Shown here in pieces: positions 33,439 to 44,399 of a stretch of DNA of 64,000 nt. Within the stretch, counting starts at the first letter, position 1. Each line of letters starts with the position of its first letter. Source of the stretch: Rostrohypoxylon terebratum (lineage: Eukaryota > Ascomycota > Sordariomycetes > Xylariales > Hypoxylaceae). Under the pieces are notes generated by a model. That model was not told the origin of the DNA, ran no database searches, and saw only the letters and a list, made by a program, of their open reading frames with translations. Position numbers and translations under genes: made by a program. The stretch is taken from positions 132,629 through 196,628 of the forward strand of contig MU385870.1 of NCBI GenBank assembly GCA_022497145.1, in the 5' to 3' direction.

Positions 33439-34326
33439 ATGCTGCCAAAGCACCGAAACGCTGACGCTTACACTCCTAGAGACACAAATCTAGGAATTTC
33501 CAAGGTCTTCAAGATGATTGGATCTAAATCCGGGTTTCAAGGCTCCGCCTTCGTAGTCCTTCAGGTCATCCGTGCCTGCAACCTCGCCGTCCTTCTGGCC
33601 GTTATCTTCACTTCCGGGATCATGATGTATTTCGCCAAGATGCCCAATGGATTCCAATTCTTCAACGACATCTCTCTAGCCTTCGTCATTGGCGTCGCCG
33701 GTCTCCTGTTCTGGACGGAGCTCCCCATCAACTACGGTAAGGGAGTCATCGGACGCAACTGGCCCGTCCTTGGCGAAGACCGCGGCTTCACCTGGCTCGG
33801 CATCGCCATGATCCTCATGGGCTGCCATCTCCTAGGCGCACTCAGCAACGATACTTACAACAACAAGAACGTCCCCTTCGCAGTCTGGCAAGCTATCATG
33901 GGCACCGGCATCATCGCCATCGCGTTCGGCGCTACTAACGTCATCGCGTCGCTCATCTTCAGCAACCGAGCCAGCGGCGTCCGCGCCCGCGAGATCCGCA
34001 ACAACGGCGCGACCGTCCGAGACGTCAACTTCACCGAGGAGTACGAGAGCTACCGAAGCAACTCGATCCGCAAGGAGAAGTCCAAGAGCATGATGCGATT
34101 CTTCGGCAAGGGCGACGCCAAGCCCAAGATCAGCCACCCCATCGCCCATGACGTCGAGTACGGACCCTCCGACGACCTGCCCATGGTCAACGACCGCAGC
34201 AGCCCCATCATCCCGGACGTCAAGCGTCCCCCTACCGCGCTACACCCCGCCTTCAACGCCGGCTCGCGATCGAGCCGCTACAGCGAGGCCAGTCATCTTG
34301 ACCGCTTCACCGAAAATAGGATATAG
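33439..34326 (+). CDS. four-helix fungal membrane protein of unknown function (DUF7598-like)
   Basis: A single exon of 295 residues. Four hydrophobic helices lie between residues about 37 and 178 (VIRACNLAVLLAVIFTSGIM; FFNDISLAFVIGVAGLLFW; FTWLGIAMILMGCHLLGAL; AIMGTGIIAIAFGATNVIA). The cytosolic-type C-terminus of about 115 residues is rich in R, K, S and P and may be phosphorylated. A second in-frame ATG at codon 26 (MIGSKSGFQGSAF) begins the segment most like relatives that I recall, so translation may start there. The family name is from memory and is uncertain. The coding sequence uses strongly C-ending codons, unlike the AT-rich flanks, which suggests good expression. Confidence 0.8.
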   Translation: MLPKHRNADAYTPRDTNLGISKVFKMIGSKSGFQGSAFVVLQVIRACNLAVLLAVIFTSGIMMYFAKMPNGFQFFNDISLAFVIGVAGLLFWTELPINYGKGVIGRNWPVLGEDRGFTWLGIAMILMGCHLLGALSNDTYNNKNVPFAVWQAIMGTGIIAIAFGATNVIASLIFSNRASGVRAREIRNNGATVRDVNFTEEYESYRSNSIRKEKSKSMMRFFGKGDAKPKISHPIAHDVEYGPSDDLPMVNDRSSPIIPDVKRPPTALHPAFNAGSRSSRYSEASHLDRFTENRI

Positions 34327-36203
34327 GTCAGTCGGCACAAGATGATCTCGCGTCCCCCCCCCCCCCCCCCCAGGTATTACAAGATGCAAGATAAGCATTA
34401 CGACATGGTGTTAATGGGGGAAAGGCGTTATGGAATGGGAAATTCGGATATACCCTGATTATTGACGGTCTATGGGGTATTGGTTTTGCTTTTTGATAGT
34501 CTTCAGCGTTCTTCTAGCATTAATCACAATAAGGAAAGCGATATAATGAAATAAGTTCTTGAATTCATCCTGTGAGTGTGGTAGATGTATGTTTTAACTA
34601 CCCAGGCTGCCAGGTCCGGGCGGGTGATCCATGGATATCAGTACATACGACGTACATGTTTCGGGTAAATGCGTAATATTAGCCTTAATAATTGAAAAGG
34701 GCTTTTGCACCTTACCATCTTGGTACTAGTGAGATGCAGTATAAAGTGAGCGACACCTGATAATTAACGTTCTGCTACCAAATAAGGTTAGTCGGTACAG
34801 CATATTATTCACTTACTACGAATACTAGTACTAGTACAGAGGTCGCCACCAAAAGTTTTTTCCATAGGATGCTCATGCCAAGTCTTGGCAACAGCTGCTA
34901 GAAAATTTCGTCGGCTGTCAATTAAAGTCACCCTTTCAACTTAATCAAAGCCCTACTTTAAGATTAATTTTACAACCATTCGTAGGTCTATTTTTATCGA
35001 AGCTTTCTTAGATATATTTTTCAATCAATTCTATATATTTTTATATAAATCATTAATCATAAAAATGATATTCGGGAGAAGACAGTTATTTGAAAATAGT
35101 ACCTATTTTAATTCTCACACCAGCTAAGGAATAGCTGCAGATGAGTACAGCTCCAGCTGGCAGTATGAGTGCCAAATCTTGGCACGAGCGTCCTATGGAA
35201 AATTTTTTTGGTAGCGTCCTCTGTATTAGATTATTATGATACGTAGGTACTTTGTGAAATCCGGTGAAATCAGTAGCTTCCAAGGTTAATGGAGCACGTG
35301 ACTCTATTAGCTCATTAGCCTCATTCAATCATCGATCAAACGTTGCTAAGTTTACTGCTGTGTAACTTTTGCCCATTATCCGATTTCTACATTCCGTCAA
35401 TAGCTCAGCTTTTCATCTACCACTCAACTCTCCCTTTCATCCAACGGTTGATTTATCGCTTCGATCAACCAAGGAATTGGTATCGAGGCTCTACTCTATA
35501 AGCTCACGCGAATTTTATCTAGATATTCGACACAAATTGCAACATTTACTCTTTGCGACAATTTTCTATCCTCGACAATTTTGAATTCCGAAACCACCAG
35601 TCAACTTCCATTTGGAGTCATTTCGCCTTCGCCTTCGCCTTCGCCTTGGATACGTCTACCATACGCCAACATCGATCACCTCGCGACGCGTTTATCTCCA
35701 CATCATTCTATTCGAGTTCGACTTCGAAGACCCTCTGTTCCGGATTTATCCGCAAGGTCTGATAGTGCTTGGTAGGAAAGAGACAACGAGACAACACGCA
35801 GAGTAGGCCTCTGGTCCATCCGTGTAGCGCAAGGACTTGGTGATGAAAACAATGTTTTGAACGGTCATTAGCTCTTCGGTCCTCTTGCCAGACAGTCAGG
35901 TTTCGTCTGGCTGCTTTGGCCAAGTTGGTGGGGCTAGGAGAGTGATCAAATACAATTCTCGTGCCGTGCTTTTTCCTTTGGTGAGAGACTAATTGCATGA
36001 GGGGCATTTGCCCATCTGGCTTTGTGACATTTCTACACGTCTATTTCACCATTGGGCCATTGTTCTCTCTCGTACAAGCCGCCAGAAAAAAAGTGTGGCA
36101 ACACTATCTATTCTGACTACCATTCCTCTACATATTGCGGAGTTATTTCAATAGTTTCTCTTCGTCAACTCAATCGCATCGTGTTCACATCTGTTAAGCA
36201 ATC
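34327..36203. other. intergenic DNA with a poly-C tract and a TIR element
   Basis: An 18-base C homopolymer lies at 34354-34371, just after the preceding stop codon. A 387-bp inverted-repeat element is listed separately. A GCCTTC hexanucleotide repeat (about five copies) is at 35623-35648. A minus-strand frame at 35708-36007 has no supporting feature. The right side is the PCF11 upstream region. Confidence 0.55.
34837..35223. mobile_element. MITE-like element with about 60-bp terminal inverted repeats and TA flanks
   Basis: The left end reads CAGAGGTCGCCACCAAAA and continues to a GCCAAGTCTTGGCA core. The right end, reverse-complemented, reads CAGAGGACGCTACCAAAA and continues to GCCAAGATTTGGCA. 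The arms match over about 60 bases with a few substitutions. The element is bounded on both sides by the dinucleotide TA (34835-34836 and 35224-35225), as expected for Tc1/mariner-type insertion. The 260-bp interior is AT-rich and has no coding capacity, so it would be non-autonomous. Confidence 0.75.
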
Positions 36204-38547
36204 ATGTCGGGCGAATCTGAGGCCGAGGGAGTAGCCCAGGCTTTCCGAGAAGCTGTTGAGGATCTCCATGGTTATGCCAGGGCCGAAATCAACACATTAA
36301 CACTAATTGCTCGAGAGAATACCGAACATGCGCACGTTATCTCCGAAACTCTTCAAGAACACATTAAGAGAGTAGGTCTACTTTTTATACTAGCTATGTA
36401 ATGGCCGACATTGAACACCAATGTCTGGTTGCCCTATCGCTACATAGTCGATGTAGTGCGCCCTTGAAATACCATACTAACACGTTCTACTAGGTTCAAC
36501 CTCCTAAGAAGCTGCCCGCCCTGTATCTCCTTGATTCGATCGTGAAGAATGTAGGCACACCGTATACCCTCTACTTTGGCAGGAAGCTCTACCAGATCTT
36601 CATGGACGCATATGCCTCAGTCGACATGGCAACTCGCCGGAAGATGGATGAGATGCTGCGAACATGGAAGGAACCTGTTCCAGGCTCTCTCGACACCAGA
36701 CCCGTGTTTCCTCCTGACGTAACGCGTCCCATTGAGAATGCCCTCATCAAGGCAAGAACAACAGCGCTGCAAGCACAACGAGAACATGCTCGAGGCCAGC
36801 AACAGCTATTAGGCCGTGGGAGACCGATGAATCAGGGGATGCCTTACCGCGATACCCCTACTCCGCCGGGAGTTCACATGCCGCCTCAAGTCAACGGCTA
36901 CTCGACTCATTCGCCGATGCCTCCTAACGGTTCGCCATATCCTCATTCAGCCCAGCCGTCGGCAGGCTACCCGCCTCACATGGTAAGTATACAACACTAT
37001 ACGACGTATGACGATGACGGTTTGGTACTAACTCACTTTTCAGGTTCAGCCACCTCCATCAAGATCTACCCCACAACCTATGCCAGCGATAATGGCCTTT
37101 CAACCACCGCAGTTAGGAGGCTATGACGTACCAAAGGCTGTAATCAGCATAGATGCTTTAAATGATGACATCCACAAACTGATCTCGGCCACCAAGGCTC
37201 AGATCGCACAAGCTCCACATGATCCAAGTATACAAGGAAGGCTGAAGGCGCTGGTGGATTTACAAACTATACTTCAGACCCAGAACCTGCCACAGGATCA
37301 GTTAGTGCTTGTTAAGAATCAAATTTCTGATCTCGCTGTGACTATGAGAGCGCCACCTGCCCAAAACACTACACCTACCCCCGTACCGCAACCCGTAGCA
37401 GTAGCCCCTCCGCCCGCAGCGGCGCCAAAGATTTCTATAGATTCTTTGTTTGGTCCAGGTGCATTAGCTGCTCTAATGGCCCGAAAGTCTACCACGCCAC
37501 AGGCGTCTACACCTTACCCCCCTCCTCCTCCCCCGGTCATTCCCGCTCCTACTCCGCCCCAACGGATCGAGCCCCAGAAGCCAGCTGTTACACAAGCGCC
37601 CCCGCCGATCCCTACTGATCCGATGGCACTTATGAACATGTTGAGGCAAGCTGGCATCCTTCCAGCCGCGCCGCCGGCCGGCAATTCGACCTCAGCTAGC
37701 CACCCTACGCCACCAGCACCCTTTCCTATCCCGCTCAATATTCCGAGAATACCCCCGGTCAACCAGTCTGTTGGTCCCGTCACACTCGAATCTCTTGCGA
37801 ATGACATTATCTTGAAACCCTCATCTCTTAAACAGTACGTTCTTACCATGATTCCATGATTTACTGAGACTGACAACTTTGTAGATTCCGCCCCCATTTA
37901 CTGCCTTTCCTTTTCGGATCACTAGGACCCCAATGTACACAGTGTGGTCGCCGATTCCCCAAGGATGAGGAGGGTAAGAAGAAGAAAACTGCCCATATGG
38001 ATTGGCATTTTCGCGTGAACCAACGCATTGCAGAGGTTGAGAAGCGAGGTCAGCATCGAAGTTGGCTAGTTGACGAAGTGGATTGGATCAAAACTCGAGA
38101 GACTATTGACCAGGATCACATTGCCCCATCTACAGATTATGACGCCGCAGGTGGCGGCTCTGCACCCAAGGTGCCCAAATTACAGTATATACCAGTTCCT
38201 GATGACCCCAGCCTCGCAAACAGCGTTTGCAGCATCTGTCAAGAGAAATTCGAGACAAGATGGTTGGACGATGCTCAGGAGTTCGTGTGGCCGGACGCTA
38301 CTAAGGTTGGCGAGAAGATTTACCACGCGAGCTGCTACCAGGAAGCGTTTAAGGATGGTGGAAACAATGGCGGAAACACACCATCGTATGCCAGAGGCAC
38401 ACCTGAGCCCGTAACTGGCAAACGCAAAGCTGAGGTGAGCTTTTAGATGCCACATTTCGAAGTTATAAGGAATTATTGCTAATACGACACAAGCAGGACG
38501 AACTGACTTCAGCAACACGAAGTAAGGTTAAGTTGGAGGGTACGTAG
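36204..38547 (+). CDS. pcf11: Pcf11, mRNA cleavage and polyadenylation factor CF IA subunit
   Basis: Pcf11 binds the RNA polymerase II C-terminal domain and Clp1/Rna14 to drive 3'-end cleavage and termination. Five exons are inferred: 36204-36371, 36494-36982, 37044-37834, 37885-38434 and 38497-38547, giving 682 residues. The CTD-interacting domain is at about 1-135, with KKLPALYLLDSIVKNVGTPY. A Pro/Gln-rich middle follows, including a run of prolines near residue 370. The zinc-binding region after the third intron has CTQCGRRF (Cys about 500 and 503) with HMDWHFR. A second zinc site has CSICQEKFETRW and HASCYQE. The short C-terminus ends KVKLEGT. All phases agree. The genes on either side are unrelated. 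Confidence 0.94.
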
Positions 38548-40331
38548 AATGGACCACCAACTTCTTCTCACGTCGACAAGGAGAAGCCCCCTCTAAGAAG
38601 ATACCCACTTTCTAAGAAGAGGTGCACCGGCCCGTTTCGCGCGCACCTGTATATGATGAATAGGACGGCTGAGAACGGTTATAAGCCGATGGTGCCTAGT
38701 CCCCTGAAGAACTCTTTCGAGGCGTAATGGGGGGCAATTACGGGATCACTAACGAACGGCTTTCTACGCTTTGCAATCCCGTCTGTCTCCGGCTCAGGAT
38801 ACTTAGGTTTTGGGTCGCGCCTTTGAATGGCTGGATAAGGGTCATACTTGTGCTCGGTGGTTGAGTGGTTTATGAAAGGAGAAGAGGTACGAGGAGACGA
38901 AGAGGCACTAGGTAGAACCACTTAATGCAAAGTATTGGCCTTACTCGGTGTTTACCAGTTTTGACTAGTGATTTGATGGGCGTTTTTCTAGGACGGGCCA
39001 TCGGTAAGCTGTCTTCGATACGATGACAAGAGAGCTTCACGCTGAAGCCATCTACTAACTTACCATTTAACCTAGGTACGAATTGACTTATCATTAAAAA
39101 TCATGACTACCTACATTATACTAACTTTTGACCACTAAATGTGCGGTGCGGCGGATGGTTGGTGAGTAGAGGCGTTGCTCATCATGTTTCCTAAAGCGGC
39201 AATGAAAGTGAGAAAAGAAAGGTAGCTAGGGCTCTTAATTAGGACCACAACTTTGTGACCTGCATGTAAGTGTTATGTTCTCGATGTGCTAACTGATATC
39301 TTAACACTTTTGCTTGAAGCGGAAAGTGAAGTGAGAAAGTGACGCGTCACAGCGCCGGAAGAGGTAAATGCACAATATTTATCGGTTCAGGGATCTGAAT
39401 TGGAAACATGTATAGGTCGACCCTTGAATTGGTATATAAAAGTAGTGACCACCGAGAAATCAGCTACTGATATATGACCTAGACCTCTTTTCCATCCACG
39501 AAAAGAAGGATAGGCTACAAACTGACTTATTAGTCATTACAGTGTCTCTCCCCTATTAATACAATTTCGAAATTTTATAAAGACCCTTTACGGCACGACA
39601 ACCATAGGATCGAACGTGCTGGCCTAGGCTAAAAGCCGCTTTCCGTAAAACCTTACCATGGATCTCGTCATAACACCTCACCTGGACAACGGTGACTCGC
39701 ATGTATAGGAGGAACTATTTCTAGGCTATGGGGATTTTTGTACATTTATTCACAACTCCCTTCCCATACGACACATGACCGAAATTCCCATGCCGCATTC
39801 ATACCTAAGGAACAAACCATTCCTGACGAACCGAATCTATCGAGCTATTAGAGCGTACTATAAAATGGAATATAATTACTTGTCAGCACAATACCCGCGT
39901 GGCGAAGTACGACTTTCCCAGTAAAATTTATTTGGGACATAATGACGGATTATTCCGAGACCCTTCGAGCTCCTTCAACAAATCAATAATTTCTGAAATT
40001 TGTCATCGTGAAGGCCGCTGGTGTTCGAGGCCGACTTCGGGTTTGTCCAGTTCACACGAGGTTTCTCATACTGAAAGGGCTAATGGAGAATGTTTGCATC
40101 AAAATTTTTCTTACGGCACTGACGTATTTGTGGTGGAGGTTGCATTACTGGTCAACCAAGGGGGTTAATATGACCCGTATTTCTATAACAGGCGGTCGTC
40201 CGAGCGGTCGAGACCCGGGTTATGGGACCAGGCCTGCATACTCGCTCAAATTGTAACCTCTCAGGCTGCAAGTTCAACTAGTTCTCTGATTGAGACACGG
40301 CAACACGTTCGAGAGTCGCACGATCAGGAAA
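38548..40331. other. intergenic DNA between PCF11 and the accessory block
   Basis: No gene supported in 1.8 kb; open frames are short and lack motifs or ATG starts. This is the left boundary between housekeeping genes and the 40-56 kb accessory block. Confidence 0.5.
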
Positions 40332-41928
40332 ATGCCAAACCGGGAAAGTAATAACAAGAAAGGTGAGAGTCGCTGTCATTTATCCCCATGTCCCGATTCC
40401 GATGGCCCTTGTTACTCTAACTTGAGTCTGAGGTAGCATGCCACAACTGCATTAAGAGGCGAATCGTCTGTGATAAGACCGGAGATTCCTGCCGCAAATG
40501 TGCTAAGAAGAATTTGACATGTCCGGGCTATGGGATAAGGTACCGGTTCGCTAAAGAAACGACTAGCTCGAGCGTATCGCCGCCGCCATCTTCCGAAGGG
40601 GGTCAGGTCGGAGTGAAACGCCAGAGAAATATCCGGCAGTGGATCGAATATTCGGCAGAGTCGGCGGCGACAGGATCACGGCCGTCGAAGACACCATTAC
40701 CAGCGGGAAGCGAAGAAAATATATTAGCAACTTCCCCCCCACAATCTGCGGCTGCCACAACACCAATTCCAAGGACACTACTAGAGTTAGATCCTGGAAC
40801 TCGGTTATACTTCCTACACTGTAATTCCCTATATCCCGAAATCGCTTGTAGAATATTTCATGTATTGATTACTATTTCCAGTCGCTGTACACGTGTCACA
40901 CTTCATGGTAATATTTGACGACGAGGCAAATGGATACCGACACCATGTTTTACCCATGGCGCATAGTAACACCATCGTCCAAAAAGCCGTGTGCGTGGTA
41001 TCCGCCTTTCACCTATCAGCCAAGCACCCACAGCTCCGTGCAGCTGCGGAGGTCGTTAGGGCCGAGCTGATCCGAGGGCTTTCCCAAGCGGCAGCGGTGA
41101 AACCCGATCTAAGCGAACCCGCATGGGCGACCCTTCTTCTACTCACCATAGCCGATCTCATTACGGGCCATGAGGATGTGACGTCGCTGACAGCGATCCT
41201 AAACACGTTCATAGACGCTCGCGGACCTCCGAAAGAAGAAACAAGCCCTTTGGAGAAGTTCTTGTATTTCCAGTCTTCCGTGTAAGTCTAGTCTTCGCTT
41301 GCCCCTACAATACCTACTACATAACACATAGATTTCCATGTCAATAATTTATATCTACAAGACGAACTTAAGTCTTACATACAACAGACTAGGCTTCTTC
41401 ACCCGCCCCTTCTCTCCGCCGGGTTTACGGCCGCACCCTCCGCGGCACCTGATTAACCATCCGGTCGCCACCTTCGAGTCATACAAGCAAGGGCTACACA
41501 ACTGCCAGAAGCGCGAGTGTCCGCCTCGCCACAAGTGCGACACGTACACGAACTTCCCTTTGTACGAAGAAGCCTTCCGGCTCGCCGGCGAGATCTACAC
41601 CACGCGCATGGAGTCCACCAATTTCCCCGTATCTCCCGAACAGTGTATGCGAGCGCACGTATCGCGGATCCGCGCCCTATGCGAGCAAGTCGATCCCGTG
41701 GCGCAAGGAACACACGTGATAACCTGGCCGATCTTCGTGGCCGCCGTGGAGAGCTGTGAGGCGGGGGACAAGGAGTACTTTTCCTTGGCGCTAAGAAGGA
41801 TCTGGGAGAGGTGCGGGTACGCGAATATCTCGAGGGGCTTTGAGGTCCTGCCTGAGCTGTGGGTTAAGAGTCGGAACAGGAGCTGGAGTTCGGTCATGGG
41901 GGATTATAAGGGGCTCGTGGTGTGTTGA
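40332..41928 (+). CDS. Zn2Cys6 transcription factor
   Basis: A fungal binuclear-zinc regulator. Four exons are inferred: 40332-40362, 40437-40820, 40882-41281 and 41388-41928, giving 451 residues. The zinc cluster lies at residues 12-39 (C12, C15, C22, C29, C32, C39; ACHNCIKRRIVCDKTGDSCR). The first intron falls right before the first cysteine. A basic, Ser/Pro-rich linker leads to a helical regulatory region with RLYFLHFAVHVSHFMVIFDD, the pattern of the C6 factors with the fungal-specific DUF3468-type domain, then FHLSAKHPQLRAAAEVV. The C-terminal region contains HVITWPIFVAAVESC and ends in VVC. It lies 430 bp from the convergent FAD monooxygenase gene and may regulate the block. Confidence 0.88.
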
Positions 41929-42357
41929 AGGGATATGGATAGACGGGCGAGTCGGAAAGGCAAATTCAACATTTTGAAATTGGCGGAGGTCCCAGGAGAG
42001 TATCAGATTCTGTATCTGATCATTAACGAGATATGAATAGTCATTTTGTACGTGGTACAATTGTCGAATACCCCTGAGCCCCTGAATCCTTCAGCACAAA
42101 CTTGAAATTATGGAGTATTGGGGTTAAGGGGTTTCGTTCATAGAGTTATAGTCGACTTATAGCATAGCAAGCGGCCAATCACAAGTCAGTTTTTCTAGGC
42201 TCAGATGGTTACACAACATTATACTCTTGAAATTGGCTATACTCATATCCCCTATCGTGTGTAACATTCTGGACATCACGCTGTACGGTGTAAGTTGCAA
42301 TAAAAATTAGTCAGCTGAACGGGAAGACAACTACATGGCTATCGCAAATGCTGATTC
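41929..42357. other. convergent intergenic region
   Basis: The 3' flanks of the Zn2Cys6 gene and the monooxygenase gene. No feature of note. Confidence 0.45.
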
Positions 42358-43878
42358 TTAAACCTCTTGACACAGGTCCCCCAGGACATTAGAGATAGAA
42401 GCGCCGAGCTGTTCATTGGGAAATGAGGATCTCCAAACCCATGCGACGCGAGCATCTGGTCGGATCAAAGCCGCGTCAATACCATCCCACTGCGACCCGA
42501 AAGCGTTGATGTTGTCACTCGGACTAAAATATTTGATGTGGGCAACCCAGGGACTAGTGTGTTCGCGGAGAACTCCCTCTAGCTTCTCGTCTCGCACAAC
42601 GAGGATAAATGTATCGACAGACATGGCGGAATGAAGAGCTTCAAATCCTCCTTGGACTTCAAGGTGAGTTACCCTTGCTCCGATTAGAGGATCCTGGCCT
42701 TCTTTTTTGACGGGGAATCGGTCGCCAAACCCGGTGATGCGTCTCACCCACATTTTGTTTAGCTCGGGATGGCCGAGAAGTTCGTAAAAGATCTCAGATA
42801 GAGAGGCGAGCGGCTCAGCATCCGCGGTAAGCAGGGCGGTCTGAGCAAGCGTGCTCTTGATGATGAGCTCTAATGCGCACCTACGCTCCGTGCTATAGCT
42901 GTTCAGGAGGTCTTCCGCCTTCGAGCCGGTAATTCTTCCCTTAGCAACAGCAGCGAGTTTCCAGGCCAGATTAGACGCATCTTGTAACCCGGTCGTGATA
43001 CCCTGGCCACCTGCAGGGAAGAATTGGTGAGCGGCATCTCCGGCGATGAAAATGCGCCCATCCCGAAAGTTTGTCGCCAGACGAGTCGTGTTCGAAAACC
43101 GAGAAGCCCAGAGCGGAGAATGCATCCCAAAGTCTCTGCCTACCCCTTGAATTGCGAATTTCTTGGCATCTTCCAACGTCGGTACCGCGCTGGGTGGTAA
43201 TCCCATCGTCTTTGTATCTACCCCGGTGACTCGATAGTAATCCTTGTATCCGAGATGTTGTACGAGAAACGCTCCAGATTTGTTGGTAACCGATATTGGG
43301 TGTGGAGGGGGATCTGTAACGAGAACATCTACCAACCAGCCCGTAATGAAGCCATCGATACCAGGATATTCGAAATTTGCCAAGTTTCGAACGACGCTCC
43401 TCGTGCCATCACATCCAATAAGCCAAGGTGCCGTCAGCCTTGATTTCTTCCCACCTTCAGCTTCGAACTCGAGGGTAACATTATCGACATCTTGAATGAG
43501 ACCGGTAGCAGCATGGCCAAAGATGAATTTCACGCCTCTCTCCTCGGCAATATCTACCAGCAGCTTCTCGGTTATGGCCTGTGCGATCATCAACGAATGT
43601 GGATTCTTGACGCCTAGAGTCTCTCGAGACATCTGAAGCCGGGTCGGATGAGAGCCGAAGTGAACAGAACGAATAGGTTTTCCGGCATCGATGAATCGCT
43701 GTTCTATACCACGAGTCGCAAACGTTTCGAGACTGCCGGCAGCCATTGCAGCTGCTCGAGAACGGATATCGCGTGTCGCATTCTTTTCGACAACTGTGAC
43801 TTCGAGACCAGCGGAACGAAGTTCTAGGGCGAGCCAAAGGCCTGTCGGGCCAGCTCCAACTATTAGAATATCAGGCAT
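42358..43878 (-). CDS. FAD-dependent aromatic-type monooxygenase (class A, PHBH fold)
   Basis: A single exon of 506 residues. The ATG at 43878 starts MPDILIVGAGPTGLWLALEL, placing the dinucleotide-binding GxGxxG at residues 8-13. The DG motif appears as WLIGCDGTRSVVRN and the second FAD motif (GD) as GRIFIAGDAAHQFFPAGGQG, near residue 290. The C-terminal 140 residues resemble the thioredoxin-like tail of phenol-hydroxylase-type enzymes. Family members hydroxylate phenols, salicylates or polyketides with NAD(P)H and O2; the substrate cannot be told. It is divergent from the second Zn2Cys6 gene (522 bp), a common arrangement for a regulator and its target. Confidence 0.92.
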   Translation of the reverse strand: MPDILIVGAGPTGLWLALELRSAGLEVTVVEKNATRDIRSRAAAMAAGSLETFATRGIEQRFIDAGKPIRSVHFGSHPTRLQMSRETLGVKNPHSLMIAQAITEKLLVDIAEERGVKFIFGHAATGLIQDVDNVTLEFEAEGGKKSRLTAPWLIGCDGTRSVVRNLANFEYPGIDGFITGWLVDVLVTDPPPHPISVTNKSGAFLVQHLGYKDYYRVTGVDTKTMGLPPSAVPTLEDAKKFAIQGVGRDFGMHSPLWASRFSNTTRLATNFRDGRIFIAGDAAHQFFPAGGQGITTGLQDASNLAWKLAAVAKGRITGSKAEDLLNSYSTERRCALELIIKSTLAQTALLTADAEPLASLSEIFYELLGHPELNKMWVRRITGFGDRFPVKKEGQDPLIGARVTHLEVQGGFEALHSAMSVDTFILVVRDEKLEGVLREHTSPWVAHIKYFSPSDNINAFGSQWDGIDAALIRPDARVAWVWRSSFPNEQLGASISNVLGDLCQEV

Positions 43879-44399
43879 CGTGGCGAACAAAAAATATACG
43901 GTGGTAGATTAATTTGAGGATATTGATTTAGAACTTGATACTCATACACGGACTGAATTACATCTTCCTACAATTCTCAGCTTTATATTCCATTTGTAGA
44001 CGCGTGAGGATTTCGATCATAACCTCTTCTGTGATATTTGGCAGCCGTGAGAGCGCCGAGAAGCCCGTGATCTTCCATGTCCAAATTCACGAACATCGTT
44101 TCGTTCAGTATAACGCCAGTTTGTGGGATATTCTTGTTCACGGTGAATTGGTGGTGTATACATTATACAAATATGGTTGGTAATCTGTATAGGGCAGCTG
44201 ATAGGCGCCGTTGGGGATATCCGGTCCTCTCGGCTCTCTCGGGCTCGGACTCGGGCTTTTCGGTCCTTTTGAATCTTTCGGTGCAGCTTTTGAACGCCAC
44301 ATGAACAAAAAGCCCAATCAGGTTTTCGAACGACTTAGCAATATTCTTTTCAGCTTTGTTTCCATATCCTGACGGTCGGATAGGTACCTATTCTTGAGT
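43879..44399. promoter_or_regulatory. divergent promoter, monooxygenase and Zn2Cys6 gene
   Basis: 521 bp separate the two start codons. I see several CGG triplets, including CCGTTGGGGATATCCGG near 44207-44223, which is an inverted CCG/CGG pair of the type bound by Zn2Cys6 dimers. This is suggestive only. Confidence 0.4.

Noticed and set aside
43879..43890. Extended start of the monooxygenase at 43890
   Set aside because: That codon is TTG; the ATG at 43878 puts the GxGxxG motif at its usual distance from the N-terminus.
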